From NCBI RefSeq assembly GCF_002210435.1, contig NZ_MZMV01000008.1:109929-173928 (forward strand): DNA of 64,000 bases, in the 5' to 3' direction. The stretch's first letter is position 1. The number at the start of each line of letters is the position of its first letter. Below the pieces are notes generated by a model. That model was not told where the DNA came from, ran no database searches, and worked only from the letters and a program-made list of their open reading frames with translations. A program made the translations under genes and the position numbers. Shown piece after piece: positions 7,889 through 16,929 of the stretch. Origin of the DNA: Micromonospora wenchangensis (GTDB lineage Bacteria; Actinomycetota; Actinomycetes; Mycobacteriales; Micromonosporaceae).

Positions 7889-8587
7889 GTGGTGAAGGTG
7901 CAGCGCAAGCACGTACTGGCGGCGGGGGTGGCGGTGGTCGCCACGGCGGTGGTCGCGGTGGGGACCGGATTCGGGTTCGCCGACACCACGTCCGCCCGGC
8001 CGAGCCTCTGCTCCGGCTCGGTCACCTTCTCCGCCGAGACCGGCGCGCCGGCCGCGACGAGTGACCGGTTTCCGGTGGGGACCCGGTTGCGGGTGACGAA
8101 CCTGGACAACGGGAAGGTGGCGACGGTGTCGGTGAGCGGGCCGTCGGGCAGTTGCGTGCTGCTCAACGCCGCCGCGATGGAACTGGTCCGGGAGCCGGGC
8201 AAGAACGTGATCCGCCGCAACGTGGTCGAGCGGGTCGGTGCCGACGCACCGGCCGCCCCCGCTCCCGGTGAGACCCGGCCCGGTGCCGCCCAGCCCCCGG
8301 TCACCCAGCGGCCGACGCCACCGGCGACCGGCGTGGCGGCCATGCCCAGCGCGTGCTCCGGCTCGGTCACCTTCTCCGCCGAGACCGGCGCGCCGGCCGC
8401 GACGAGTGACCGGTTTCCGGTGGGGACCCGGTTGCGGGTGACGAACCTGGACAACGGGAAGGTGGCGACGGTGTCGGTGAGCGGGCCGTCGGGCAGTTGC
8501 GTGCTGCTCAACGCCGCCGCGATGGAGCTGCTGCGGGAACCGGGCAAGAACGTGATCCGCCGCAACTTCGTCGAGCTGGTGCGCTGA
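7889..8587 (+). CDS. Secreted protein with two near-identical RlpA/DPBB-like repeats
   Basis: 232-residue exported protein: signal peptide of about 30 residues (AGVAVVATAVVAVGTGFGFA), then two copies of a roughly 70-residue domain joined by a Pro/Ala linker. Each copy reads CSGSVTFSAETGAP...FPVGTRLRVTNLDNGKVATVSVSGPSG, which resembles the double-psi beta-barrel of RlpA and expansin-like proteins, although the catalytic Asp of lytic RlpA is not evident. The repeats share 173 identical bases. The start is GTG 7889 or 7892 after GGGAGG. Function is unknown; a cell-wall-associated role is inferred from the fold. Confidence 0.75.
   Translation: MVKVQRKHVLAAGVAVVATAVVAVGTGFGFADTTSARPSLCSGSVTFSAETGAPAATSDRFPVGTRLRVTNLDNGKVATVSVSGPSGSCVLLNAAAMELVREPGKNVIRRNVVERVGADAPAAPAPGETRPGAAQPPVTQRPTPPATGVAAMPSACSGSVTFSAETGAPAATSDRFPVGTRLRVTNLDNGKVATVSVSGPSGSCVLLNAAAMELLREPGKNVIRRNFVELVR
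8009..8526 (+). repeat. Internal 173-bp duplication
   Basis: Bases 8009-8181 and 8354-8526 are identical over 173 bp, with similarity continuing a further 60 bp or so. The offset is 345 bp, in frame (115 codons). It creates the two domains of the secreted protein. Confidence 0.96.
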
Positions 8588-8642
8588 GCGCACCCCGGAC
8601 ACCCGGCGGCGGCCGGAGCCCCGGACGGCAGAGGGCTGGACG

Positions 8643-9914
8643 TCAGCCGAAGGCGGCGTCCAGGATGTCCAGCCCACGGGCCAGCTCGTCGTCGGAGATC
8701 ACCAGCGGCGGCAGGAACCGCAGCACGTTGCCGTAGGTGCCGCAGGTGAGGGTGAGCAGGCCGGCGGCGTGGCAGGCCGCCGAGACGGCGCTGGCGGCGG
8801 CCGGGTCGGGCACCAGGCCGCCCGGCCGGACCAGCTCCACGGCCAGCATCGCGCCCCGGCCGCGTACCTCGGCGATCCGGGGATCGCGGGCGGCGACGGC
8901 CCGCAACCGGTCGGCGAGCACCGACCCGATCCGCCGCGCGGCGGCGGCCAGGTCCAGCTCCCGCATGGTGGCGATGCTGGCCAGGGCTGCCGCGCAGGCG
9001 ATCGGGTTGCCGCCGTAGGTGCCGCCGAGGCCGCCGACGTGCACCGCGTCCATCAGCTCCGCCCGACCGGTCACCGCCGCCAACGGCAGCCCGCCGGCGA
9101 TGCCCTTGGCCAGGGTGACCAGATCCGGCACCACGCCCTCGTGGTCGCAGGCGAACCAGTCGCCGGTGCGGCAGAAACCGGTCTGGATCTCGTCGGCGAC
9201 GAACACCGCCCCGGCCGCCGTCGCCCACTCGCGCAGCGCCGGCAGGAAACCCGTCGCCGGTACGACGAAACCGCCCTCGCCCTGGATCGGCTCGATCAGC
9301 AGCGCGGCCACGTTCTCCGCCCCGACCTGCTTGTCGACCAGCTCCAGCGCCCGCGCCGCCGCCTGCGCCCCGGACAGCCCGCCGTCGCGCAACGGATACG
9401 ACATCGGCACCCGGTGGACCTCCCCGGCGAACGGCCCGAACCGGTGCTTGTACGGCATGTTCTTCGCGGTCAACGCCATGGTCAGGTTGGTCCGGCCGTG
9501 GTAGGCGTGCTCGAAGACGACCACCGCCTGCCGTCCGGTGGCGTGCCGGGCGATCTTCACCGCGTTCTCCACCGCCTCGGCGCCCGAGTTGAACAGCGCC
9601 GAGCGCTTCGCGAAGGTGCCCGGGGTCAGCGCGTTGAGCTGCTCGCAGACCGCCACGTACGACTCGTACGGCGCGACCATGAAACAGGTGTGGGTGAACC
9701 GTTCGACCTGTGCCCGTACCGCCTCGACGACCCGCGGGGCGGCGTTGCCGACGCTGGTGACGGCGATGCCGGCGGCGAAGTCGATCCACTCCCGCCCCTC
9801 GACGTCGACGATCGTGCCGCCGCTGGCGGTGTCCACGTACGAGTCGATGACGCTGCCGACGCCCCGGGCCACGGCGGCACCCCGCCGCCGGTGCAGCTCC
9901 GCACTGGAAACCAT
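8643..9914 (-). CDS. gabT: 4-aminobutyrate aminotransferase
   Basis: 423-residue class III PLP aminotransferase. Typical features are [20 protein letters not shown] (cofactor phosphate region), the [17 protein letters not shown] block, [19 protein letters not shown] and the probable PLP lysine in [19 protein letters not shown]. The family moves the amino group of GABA (or related omega-amino acids) to 2-oxoglutarate, giving succinate semialdehyde. It starts a few bases after the stop of the aldehyde dehydrogenase upstream, so the two form one operon. The product fits the last steps of putrescine degradation. Substrates other than GABA cannot be excluded. Confidence 0.92.
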   Translation of the reverse strand: MVSSAELHRRRGAAVARGVGSVIDSYVDTASGGTIVDVEGREWIDFAAGIAVTSVGNAAPRVVEAVRAQVERFTHTCFMVAPYESYVAVCEQLNALTPGTFAKRSALFNSGAEAVENAVKIARHATGRQAVVVFEHAYHGRTNLTMALTAKNMPYKHRFGPFAGEVHRVPMSYPLRDGGLSGAQAAARALELVDKQVGAENVAALLIEPIQGEGGFVVPATGFLPALREWATAAGAVFVADEIQTGFCRTGDWFACDHEGVVPDLVTLAKGIAGGLPLAAVTGRAELMDAVHVGGLGGTYGGNPIACAAALASIATMRELDLAAAARRIGSVLADRLRAVAARDPRIAEVRGRGAMLAVELVRPGGLVPDPAAASAVSAACHAAGLLTLTCGTYGNVLRFLPPLVISDDELARGLDILDAAFG

Positions 9915-9919
9915 GGGGG

Positions 9920-11356
9920 TCAGCCCTCGATGTGGTGCATGACGTGCTTGATCCGGGTGTAGTCCTCCAGGCTGTAGACCGACAGGTCCTTGCCGTGGCC
10001 GGAGTGCTTGAAGCCGCCGTGCGGCATCTCCGAGACGAACGGGATGTGGGTGTTCACCCAGACGCAGCCGAAGTCGAGCCGGCGGGTCATCCGCATCGCC
10101 CGGCCGTGGTCGCGGGTCCAGACCGAGGCGGACAGGCCGTAGTCGACGCCGTTGGCCCAGCGCACCGCCTCGTCCTCGTCGGTGAACCGCTGCACGGTGA
10201 TGACCGGGCCGAACACCTCCTGCTGGATGATCTCGTCGGCCTGGCGTACCCCGGAGACCACGGTGGGGGAGTAGAAGTAGCCGCGCCCGCCCACCCGCGT
10301 ACCACCGGTGTGCAGGTCGGCGTGGTCGGGCAGCCGGTCGACGAAGCCGCTGACCCGGGCGAGCTGGTTGGCGTTGTTCAACGGACCGTAGAGCACGTCG
10401 GCGTCGTCCGGGCCGCCGGTGCGGGTGTTGCGGGCCTGCTCGGTGAGGGCCGCCACGAAGTCGTCGTGCACGCCGGGCCCGGCCAGCACCCGGGTCGCCG
10501 CGGTGCAGTCCTGGCCGGCGTTGAAGTAGCCGCCCGTCGCGATCGCCTCGGCCGCCGCCGCCACGTCGGCGTCGTCGAAGACCACCACCGGGGCCTTGCC
10601 GCCCAGCTCCAGGTGGGTCCGCTTGAGATCCGGGGCGGCGGCGGACGCGACCTCCATGCCCGCCCGGGTCGAGCCGGTGATCGACACCAGCTGCGGGGTC
10701 GGATGCGCCACGAGGGTACGGCCGGTGTCCCGGTCGCCGCAGACCACGTTGAACACCCCCGGCGGGAGGAACTCGGCGGCGATCTCGGCCAGCAGCAGCG
10801 TCGACACCGGCGTGGTGTCCGACGGCTTCAACACCACCGTGTTGCCGGCCGCCAACGCCGGGGCGATCTTCCACACCGCCATCATCAGCGGGTAGTTCCA
10901 CGGGGTGACCTGCGCGCAGACGCCGATCGGCTCCCGCCGCACGTACGAGGTGTGCCCCGCCAGGTACTCCCCGGCCGAGCGGCCCTCCAGCAGCCGGGCC
11001 GCCCCGGCGAAGAACCGGAACTGGTCCACCGCCGGCGGCAGCTCCTCCTCGGCGGTGAGCTGGCGCGGCTTGCCGGTGTTGCGCACCTCCGCGTCGACCA
11101 GTTCGGCCGCCCGGGACTCCACCGCGTCGGCGAGTTTCAACAGCGCCCGCTGCCGCTCGGCGGGGGTGGTGTCCCGCCAGGTCTCGAAGGCGGTCGCGGC
11201 GGCCCGCATCGCCGCGTCCACGTCGGCCGCGCCGGAGACGGGGGCCTGGGCGAAGACGTCACCGGTGCAGGGGTCGATCAGGTCGGCGTGACCGCCGTCC
11301 ACCGGGTCGACGTACGCGCCGTCGACGAAGTTGCGTAGCTGCTGCTGGTCGCTCAT
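9920..11356 (-). CDS. Gamma-aminobutyraldehyde dehydrogenase
   Basis: 478-residue NAD-dependent aldehyde dehydrogenase of the betaine/gamma-aminobutyraldehyde type. Visible motifs: [30 protein letters not shown], the general-base Glu in [16 protein letters not shown], the catalytic Cys in [13 protein letters not shown], and [15 protein letters not shown] 11356 has GGAGAG upstream. Its place directly before the GABA transaminase supports oxidation of 4-aminobutyraldehyde to GABA in putrescine catabolism (PatD/Prr-like). Betaine aldehyde oxidation is the main alternative, but no choline genes are nearby. Confidence 0.88.
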   Translation of the reverse strand: MSDQQQLRNFVDGAYVDPVDGGHADLIDPCTGDVFAQAPVSGAADVDAAMRAAATAFETWRDTTPAERQRALLKLADAVESRAAELVDAEVRNTGKPRQLTAEEELPPAVDQFRFFAGAARLLEGRSAGEYLAGHTSYVRREPIGVCAQVTPWNYPLMMAVWKIAPALAAGNTVVLKPSDTTPVSTLLLAEIAAEFLPPGVFNVVCGDRDTGRTLVAHPTPQLVSITGSTRAGMEVASAAAPDLKRTHLELGGKAPVVVFDDADVAAAAEAIATGGYFNAGQDCTAATRVLAGPGVHDDFVAALTEQARNTRTGGPDDADVLYGPLNNANQLARVSGFVDRLPDHADLHTGGTRVGGRGYFYSPTVVSGVRQADEIIQQEVFGPVITVQRFTDEDEAVRWANGVDYGLSASVWTRDHGRAMRMTRRLDFGCVWVNTHIPFVSEMPHGGFKHSGHGKDLSVYSLEDYTRIKHVMHHIEG

Positions 11357-11404
11357 GGTGAGGTCTCTCCAGGGGTGGCTGGGAGTGGAGTCAGCGGACG
11401 TAAT

Positions 11405-11418
11405 CGCAGTCTGACTGC
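11405..11418. promoter_or_regulatory. Palindrome in the GABA/aldehyde dehydrogenase divergent spacer
   Basis: GCAGT-CTG-ACTGC, a perfect palindrome, lies between the divergent aldehyde dehydrogenase genes. Its left half CGCAGTCTG also occurs at 666-674 beside the Lrp-type regulator. A shared operator is plausible but not shown. Confidence 0.35.
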
Positions 11419-11498
11419 CATCTTGGCTACTGAATTCGCGGCAGACAAGGGCTTGAGCGACTGTTTCCGTGCGACTGCGTGTCGTCTACGCTGCCGAC

Positions 11499-12938
11499 GT
11501 GGAGCCGAGAGCGTTCTGGGTCGCCGGTCGGGCCGTGCACGGCGACGACGAGGTGACCGTCACCCACCCGTACGACGGTCGGGCGGTGGGGCGTACCAGC
11601 TGGGCCACGCCCGACCAGGTCGAGGCCGCCGTCGCCGCGGCGGCCCGGGTGGCGGCGCAGGCCGCGGCCCTGCCCGCGCACGTCCGGGCGGCGGCCCTGG
11701 ACCACGTGTCCCGGGAACTCGCCGCCCGGACGGCCGAGGTGGCCGACCTGATCACCGCCGAGAACGGCAAACCGATCATCTGGGCGCGGGCCGAGGTGGG
11801 CCGGGCGGTGTCCACGTTCCGCTGGGCGGCCGAGGAGGCCCGACGGTTCTCCGGCGAGTTGCAGCGGCTCGACACCGACCCCGCCGCGACCGGCCGGATC
11901 GCCCTGGTCCGGCGGGTGCCCCGGGGGCCGGTGCTCGGCATCACCCCGTTCAACTTCCCGCTCAACCTGGTGGCCCACAAGGTCGCCCCGGCCCTCGCGG
12001 TCGGCGCGCCGGTCATCGTGAAGCCGGCCCCGGCGACACCGCTGTCCGCGCTGCTGCTCGGCGGGATCCTGGCCGGCACGGACCTGCCGGCCGGCATGGT
12101 GTCGGTGCTGCCGCTGCCCAACGACCGCACCGCCGCACTGGTCGACGACCCCCGGCTGCCGGTGGTGTCGTTCACCGGCTCCGGGCCGGTCGGGGCGCAG
12201 ATCCGCCGTCAGGTGCCGGACAAGCACGTCACCCTGGAACTCGGCGGCAACGCGGCGGCGGTGGTCTGCGCCGACTGGGCGTCCGACGAGGACCTGGATT
12301 TCGCCGCCCGGCGGATCGCCACCTTCGGCAACTACCAGGCCGGGCAGTCCTGCATCGCGGTGCAGCGGGTCCTCGTGCACGAGCGACGCTACGCCGCCTT
12401 CCTGCCCCGGCTGGTCGCCGCCGTGCGGGCGCTGCGCACCGGCGACCCGACCGCCGAGTCGACCGACGTCGGGCCGCTGGTCTCCGTCGAGGCCGCCCGC
12501 CGGGTCGAGACGTGGATCGACGAGGCCGTCGCCGCCGGGGCCACCGTCGAGGTCGGGGGCCGCCGCGACGGCGCCAGCCACCCGCCCACCGTGCTGACCG
12601 GGGTGCCACCCTCGGCGAGGGTCAGTGCGGAGGAGGTCTTCGGGCCGGTGCTGGTGGTGTCCCCGGTGGAGAGCGACGACGCCGCGTTCGCCGCCGTCAA
12701 CGACTCGGCGTACGGGTTGCAGGCCGGCGTGTTCACCCACCGGCTCGACGTGGCGTTCACCGCCGCCCGGGTGCTGGAGGTGGGCGGGGTGATCGTCGGC
12801 GACGTGCCGTCGTACCGGGCCGACCAGATGCCGTACGGGGGTGTCAAGGGCAGCGGCGTCGGTCGGGAGGGGGTACGCGCGGCGATGGACGACTACACCG
12901 AGCCGAGGGTGCTGGTGCTGACCGGGATGCCGCTGTAG
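11499..12938 (+). CDS. NAD(P)-dependent aldehyde dehydrogenase
   Basis: About 479 residues of the aldehyde dehydrogenase superfamily, closest in character to lactaldehyde/GapN-like enzymes: ITPFNFPLNLVAHKVAPALAVGAPVIVKPAPATPLSALLLG, general base in VTLELGGNAAAVVCAD, catalytic Cys in YQAGQSCIAVQRVLVH, and EVFGPVLVVSPVE. The start is uncertain: GTG 11499 fits the family N-terminus, GTG 11469 is also in frame, and neither has a strong ribosome-binding site. It is divergent from the putrescine/GABA operon and may act with it, for example on succinate semialdehyde or another aldehyde. The substrate is not determined. Confidence 0.85.
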   Translation: MEPRAFWVAGRAVHGDDEVTVTHPYDGRAVGRTSWATPDQVEAAVAAAARVAAQAAALPAHVRAAALDHVSRELAARTAEVADLITAENGKPIIWARAEVGRAVSTFRWAAEEARRFSGELQRLDTDPAATGRIALVRRVPRGPVLGITPFNFPLNLVAHKVAPALAVGAPVIVKPAPATPLSALLLGGILAGTDLPAGMVSVLPLPNDRTAALVDDPRLPVVSFTGSGPVGAQIRRQVPDKHVTLELGGNAAAVVCADWASDEDLDFAARRIATFGNYQAGQSCIAVQRVLVHERRYAAFLPRLVAAVRALRTGDPTAESTDVGPLVSVEAARRVETWIDEAVAAGATVEVGGRRDGASHPPTVLTGVPPSARVSAEEVFGPVLVVSPVESDDAAFAAVNDSAYGLQAGVFTHRLDVAFTAARVLEVGGVIVGDVPSYRADQMPYGGVKGSGVGREGVRAAMDDYTEPRVLVLTGMPL

Positions 12939-12960
12939 CGCCTGACCGGCGGTGCCCGAT

Positions 12961-12966
12961 TAGGGT
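12961..12966 (+). promoter_or_regulatory. Candidate -10 of a leaderless transcript
   Basis: TAGGGT lies six bases before the ATG at 12973 with no ribosome-binding site between them, a geometry common for leaderless actinobacterial mRNAs. Confidence 0.4.
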
Positions 12967-12972
12967 GGGGCG

Positions 12973-13170
12973 ATGACGGACCCTGCTGCCAAGAAGCGTC
13001 AGACGACCGCCTGGGTGTCGGGCATGGCCATCGGCATCGTCATCGGGTTGATCATGTTCCGGGACGCCGTCGGTGTGGCGTTCGGGATCTCCATCGGTAT
13101 CGCCTTCGCCATCGCCTTCGGTGCCTTCGACAAGAAGAAGGAGGACGGGCGCGACGGTGAGCCCGGCTGA
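12973..13170 (+). CDS. Small membrane protein, 65 residues
   Basis: A charged N-terminus is followed by a Gly/Ile/Phe-rich hydrophobic stretch (residues 15-50, including GMAIGIVIGLIMF and GISIGIAFAIAFGAF) that could form two short helices, then a charged tail KKKEDGRDGEPG. The pattern resembles conserved small actinobacterial membrane proteins of unknown function. It overlaps the start of the endonuclease V gene by 14 bp, so the two are probably co-transcribed. I do not recognise a family. Confidence 0.7.
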   Translation: MTDPAAKKRQTTAWVSGMAIGIVIGLIMFRDAVGVAFGISIGIAFAIAFGAFDKKKEDGRDGEPG

Positions 13171-13888
13171 GAGCGCCGAACTGCCGCAGTGGGACGGTGC
13201 CGCCGGGTCGCCGGGGTTGACGGTCGCCGAGGCGGTGGCCGTACAGGACCGGTTGCGGCCCCGGGCGGACCTGGTCGGGCCGGGGCCGCGCCGGCCCGCG
13301 ACGGTCGCCGGCCTCGACGTGGCGTACGCGCCTGACGGCGACCTGCTCGCCGCGGCGGTGACCGTGCTCGACACCGCCACCCTGACGGTGGTGGACCACG
13401 CGGTCAGCGTCGGTCGGCCCGCGTTCGGGTACGTGCCGGGGCTGTTCGCCTTCCGTGAGCTGCCCGCCCTGCTGGCCGCCCTGGACCGGCTGACCGTCCG
13501 GCCCGAGCTGCTGGTCTGCGACGGGCACGGGCTGGCCCATCCGCGCCGCTTCGGGTTGGCCTGCCACCTGGGCGTGGTGACCGGGCTCCCCGCGATCGGG
13601 GTGGGCAAGACCCCGCTGGTCGGCACGTGGACCGGGCCGGGCCCGCGCCGGGGGGACACCGCCGAGCTGGTCGACGCCGGTGAGGTGGTCGGCCGGGTGC
13701 TGCGTACCCGAGACGGGGTGAAGCCGGTGTTCGTCAGCGTCGGGCACCGGATGGGCCTGGACAACGCCGTCGCGCAGGTGCTCGCGTCGACGCCGCGGTA
13801 CCGGCTGCCGGAGACCACCCGTACCGCCGACCGGCTCTGCCGCGAGACCCTCGCCGCCGCCACCGGCCCGGCCCGCGCCACCGGCTGA
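13157..13888 (+). CDS. nfi: Endonuclease V (deoxyinosine 3'-endonuclease)
   Basis: 243-residue protein with the family blocks in order: VAGLDVAYAPDGDLLAAAVTVLD (first catalytic Asp), YVPGLFAFRELPALLAALDRL, LLVCDGHGLAHPRRFGLACHLGV and AIGVGKTPLVG. The enzyme cuts DNA (and in some organisms inosine RNA) near deaminated adenine. GTG 13157 follows an AAGGAGG-like site and lies within the end of the upstream small gene. Length is normal for the family. Confidence 0.9.
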   Translation: MSPAESAELPQWDGAAGSPGLTVAEAVAVQDRLRPRADLVGPGPRRPATVAGLDVAYAPDGDLLAAAVTVLDTATLTVVDHAVSVGRPAFGYVPGLFAFRELPALLAALDRLTVRPELLVCDGHGLAHPRRFGLACHLGVVTGLPAIGVGKTPLVGTWTGPGPRRGDTAELVDAGEVVGRVLRTRDGVKPVFVSVGHRMGLDNAVAQVLASTPRYRLPETTRTADRLCRETLAAATGPARATG

Positions 13889-14025
13889 GGGGCGGGACGG
13901 CCGGAGCTGGGCGGTCGGGTCGAGGGGGTAACGCGGCCCACATGCGGGGCGCTCTGTCACCGGGTGCCCTGTCGCGCTGGTAGTAACCTGGCCGGCGGCC
14001 CCCGCCGGGGCGGAGGGGGTGGGAG

Positions 14026-15228
14026 ATGTCCGTGCGTCGGCAGGTGGGCCGGGTGGTGACCGTCGGTGCGCTGCTCGCCGGCCTGGTGGCCGTCGGCGCG
14101 CTCCCCGCCCACGCGGACGAGGACCGGGTGCGGGTGCGGGCCTCGGGCGGCTTCTCCGCCGGGGGCTCCCCGGGCGGGGTCGCGATCGAGGTGCGCAAAC
14201 GCACCGACGGGTGTGTGCTGCTGCGGACCGCATTGGGGCTGAGCCTGGCCGGGGTTGGCGCGGACCAGGTGCGGGTAGAGGTGAATGTCGGGGGGCGGTG
14301 GTCCACTGTTCCCGTCACCGGTGGCGGTGGCGTGCTCCAGGTCTCCCGTACCTCGTCGGCGGGTCCACCGTTGTGCAAGGGAAAGAGCAGCACCGTCCGC
14401 TACCGGGTGGCGTTCCTCGCCGGGGCGCCGGCGGGCCGGCTGGACGTGGTCGGTGAGGCGACGACCGCGGTCGGCCGGCTGATCGGCCGGGGTGCCGACA
14501 CGTCCCGGGTCGGCGGACGGGCCGCCGGTTCCCCCACGCCGAGTCCCACCCCGACCAGGAAACCCACGCCCACCCCCGACGCGACCACGTCCGCGCCCGC
14601 GCCGACGACGGCGACCACCGGGGCCGCGCTCGCCGCCCCGGTGGCCGGCCCGACCGGCACCGCCGCCGCAGAGACCTCCGGAGGATCCATGACCATGTTT
14701 GCCGGCATCGCCCTGGTGATCCTGGGTGCCGGGCTCATCGCCCTGCTGATCTTCCGGTCCCGCGCCGACCGGGCCGCGGTCGACCCGGGCCGGGCCACCG
14801 ACCCCGTCGACCTGCCGGTCCTGCCGCAACCCCGCAACCCGGGCCCGACCACCTACCGCTCCGGGGGCGCGGCGGGTGCCCCGGCCCCGGCACCCTCCGG
14901 CCAGGTGTACGGGCAGCCGCAGCCGCAACCGCAGCCGTCCGCGCCCGCCCGCCCGGGTGGCCTGTACGGGGCGCCGGCCGCCTACCCGACGGTGACGCCC
15001 ACCCCGCGCCCGGCCGGTGGGGTGTACGGCAGCCGCCCGGCAGCCGTCCCGCCCGCCCAGGGTGGTCCGGTCTCCGCGCCACCCGCCCCGTCCGCACCGA
15101 CCCCGCCGGTCTCCGCGCCACCCGCGCCGACCCCGCCGGTCTCCGCTCCGCCCGCACCGGGTCAGCCGGCGTCACCGCCCGCCACCGGCGGTGGAGCGAC
15201 GACGATCATGCCCGAGCTCCCCGGCTAG
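14026..15228 (+). CDS. Membrane-anchored protein with extracytoplasmic domain and Pro-rich tail
   Basis: 400 residues: signal peptide 1-30 (VGALLAGLVAVGALPAHA), an extracellular domain of about 140 residues with a Cys pair (around KRTDGCVLL and GPPLCKG), a Thr/Pro linker, one transmembrane helix (about 224-246, FAGIALVILGAGLIALLIF) and a long cytoplasmic tail rich in Pro, Gln and Tyr with repeats of PPVSAPPAP. No enzyme domain is visible. The layout suggests a cell-envelope or sporulation/morphology protein, but no function can be assigned. A TAACCT -10-like sequence at about 13986 and GGGAG before the ATG support the start. Confidence 0.8.
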   Translation: MSVRRQVGRVVTVGALLAGLVAVGALPAHADEDRVRVRASGGFSAGGSPGGVAIEVRKRTDGCVLLRTALGLSLAGVGADQVRVEVNVGGRWSTVPVTGGGGVLQVSRTSSAGPPLCKGKSSTVRYRVAFLAGAPAGRLDVVGEATTAVGRLIGRGADTSRVGGRAAGSPTPSPTPTRKPTPTPDATTSAPAPTTATTGAALAAPVAGPTGTAAAETSGGSMTMFAGIALVILGAGLIALLIFRSRADRAAVDPGRATDPVDLPVLPQPRNPGPTTYRSGGAAGAPAPAPSGQVYGQPQPQPQPSAPARPGGLYGAPAAYPTVTPTPRPAGGVYGSRPAAVPPAQGGPVSAPPAPSAPTPPVSAPPAPTPPVSAPPAPGQPASPPATGGGATTIMPELPG

Positions 15229-15253
15229 GAGGGGACGGACGCCACCGCTCCGA

Positions 15254-15259
15254 TACGCT
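15254..15259 (+). promoter_or_regulatory. Candidate -10 for the mannose-phosphate operon
   Basis: TACGCT at 15254-15259, about 40 bases upstream of the pmm/manB start with GAGGAG between. A matching -35 is not clear. Confidence 0.35.
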
Positions 15260-15297
15260 CAGGGTCGTTGACGACCCCTGTCGAGGAGCTGAAACCG

Positions 15298-16680
15298 GTG
15301 TCTGACCTGTCCCAGATCGTGAAGGCGTACGACGTCCGTGGGACGGTGCCCGACCAGTGGGACGAGCGGGTCGCCGAAGCCCTCGGTGCCGCCCTCACCC
15401 GGGTGCTCGACGATGCCGGCGAGCCGGACGGTGCCGTACTGATCGCGCACGACATGCGGGCCACCGGCCCGGGGCTGGCCGCCGCCTTCGCCGACGGCGT
15501 GCGGGCCGAGGGGCGGGCCGTGATCGAGCTGGGGCTCGCCTCCACCGACATGCTCTACTACGCCTCCGGCGCGCTCGGCCTGCCCGGGGCGATGTTCACC
15601 GCCAGTCACAACCCGGCGCAGTACAACGGCATCAAGATGTGCCGTTCCGGGGCCCGCCCGATCGGCCAGGACAGCGGCCTGGCCGACATCCGGGCCCGGG
15701 CCCAGGCGCTGTTGGACGCCGGCACCAGGCCGGCCGCTGCCTCGCCGGCCCCGGCCGACCGGCGTGACCTGCTCCCCGACTACGCGGCCCACCTGCGCAA
15801 ACTGGTCGACCTGTCGACCATCCGCCCGCTCAAGGTGGTGGTGGACGCCGGTAACGGGATGGGCGGCTACACGGTGCCGAGCGTGCTCGGCGACGCGGCG
15901 TTGCCGGCCCTGCCGCTGGAGATCGTGCCGCTCTACTTCGAGCTGGACGGCACCTTCCCCAACCACGAGGCCAACCCGCTCGACCCGAGGAACCTGGTCG
16001 ACCTCCAGCGGGCCGTGGTGACCCACTCCGCCGACCTCGGCCTGGCCTTCGACGGGGACGCCGACCGGTGCTTCGTGATCGACGAGCGGGGCGAGCCGGT
16101 TTCCCCGTCGGCGATCACCGCCCTGGTCGCCGCCCGCGAGCTGGCCAAGCACCCGGGGTCCACGGTGATCCACAACCTGATCACCTCCCGGGCCGTGCCG
16201 GAGATCATCCGCGAGCACGGGGGCGTGCCGGTGGTGGCCCGGGTGGGGCACTCCTTCATCAAGGCCGAGATGGCCCGGACCAACGCGATCTTCGGCGGGG
16301 AGCACTCCGCGCACTACTACTTCCGGGACTTCTGGTTCGCCGACACCGGCATGCTCGCCGCCATGCACACCCTGGCCGCGCTGGGTGAGCAGTCCCAGCC
16401 GCTGTCCCTGCTGGCCAGCGTCTACGAGCGGTACGTCGCCTCCGGCGAGATCAACTCCACGGTCACCGACCAGGCCGCCCGGGTCGCGGCGGTGCGGGCG
16501 GCGTACCCGCAGGCGGAGGCCGACGAGCTGGACGGGCTCACCCTGCGGTTCCCCGACGGCGCGTGGTTCAACCTGCGCGCCTCCAACACCGAGCCGCTGC
16601 TGCGGCTCAACGTCGAGGGACCGACCGAGGAGCGGATGACCTCGCTGCGCGACGAGGTGCTGGAGCGGGTTCGCCGATAA
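15298..16680 (+). CDS. manB: Phosphomannomutase/phosphoglucomutase
   Basis: 460-residue alpha-D-phosphohexomutase. The active-site loop TASHNPAQYNG has the phosphoserine at about Ser103, the metal site reads FDGDADRC, the sugar-binding loop is GGEHSAHYYF, and the C-terminal phosphate-binding loop is RASNTEPLLRLNVE. It interconverts mannose-6-phosphate and mannose-1-phosphate for GDP-mannose and glycoconjugates. GTG 15298 follows GAGGAG at good spacing; an upstream in-frame TTG/ATG-like start at 15268 lacks this. It heads an operon with a Trm112-like protein, an SIS protein, a cation transporter and manA. Confidence 0.93.
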   Translation: MSDLSQIVKAYDVRGTVPDQWDERVAEALGAALTRVLDDAGEPDGAVLIAHDMRATGPGLAAAFADGVRAEGRAVIELGLASTDMLYYASGALGLPGAMFTASHNPAQYNGIKMCRSGARPIGQDSGLADIRARAQALLDAGTRPAAASPAPADRRDLLPDYAAHLRKLVDLSTIRPLKVVVDAGNGMGGYTVPSVLGDAALPALPLEIVPLYFELDGTFPNHEANPLDPRNLVDLQRAVVTHSADLGLAFDGDADRCFVIDERGEPVSPSAITALVAARELAKHPGSTVIHNLITSRAVPEIIREHGGVPVVARVGHSFIKAEMARTNAIFGGEHSAHYYFRDFWFADTGMLAAMHTLAALGEQSQPLSLLASVYERYVASGEINSTVTDQAARVAAVRAAYPQAEADELDGLTLRFPDGAWFNLRASNTEPLLRLNVEGPTEERMTSLRDEVLERVRR

Positions 16681-16743
16681 GATCCCCTCCGCCGGTCGGC
16701 ACCGCCGACCGGCACAGACCACACACGTGGAAGGAGCCGCGCC

Positions 16744-16929
16744 GTGGCCCTGGACCCGCAGTTGCTCGAAATCCTCGCCTGCCCGGACACACACCACGCA
16801 CCGCTGGACTACGACGCTCAGGCCCAGACCCTCACCTGCACGCAGTGCGGTCGCATCTTCGAGGTGCGCGACGACGTGCCGGTGCTGCTGCTGGACGAGG
16901 CGCGTGGCGGGCCGGAGGCGCAGCGGTGA
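16744..16929 (+). CDS. Trm112 family protein
   Basis: 61-residue protein of the Trm112/UPF0434 family: LLEILACPDTHHAPLDYD, then LTCTQCGRIFEVRDDVPVLLLDEA. Three of the usual zinc-binding Cys are visible (Cys14 and the CTQC pair). Eukaryotic and archaeal Trm112 activates methyltransferases; the bacterial role is not established. GTG 16744 follows GAAGGAG. It is overlapped by the next gene at the stop (TGATG), and the position between phosphomannomutase and the SIS gene is conserved in actinobacteria. Confidence 0.9.
   Translation: MALDPQLLEILACPDTHHAPLDYDAQAQTLTCTQCGRIFEVRDDVPVLLLDEARGGPEAQR

Noticed and set aside
6409..9789. 1126-codon open frame on the reverse strand
   Set aside because: Antisense to the dehydrogenase end, DUF559-type and secreted-protein genes, and Pro/Arg-rich. 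It is a high-GC shadow with no family features.
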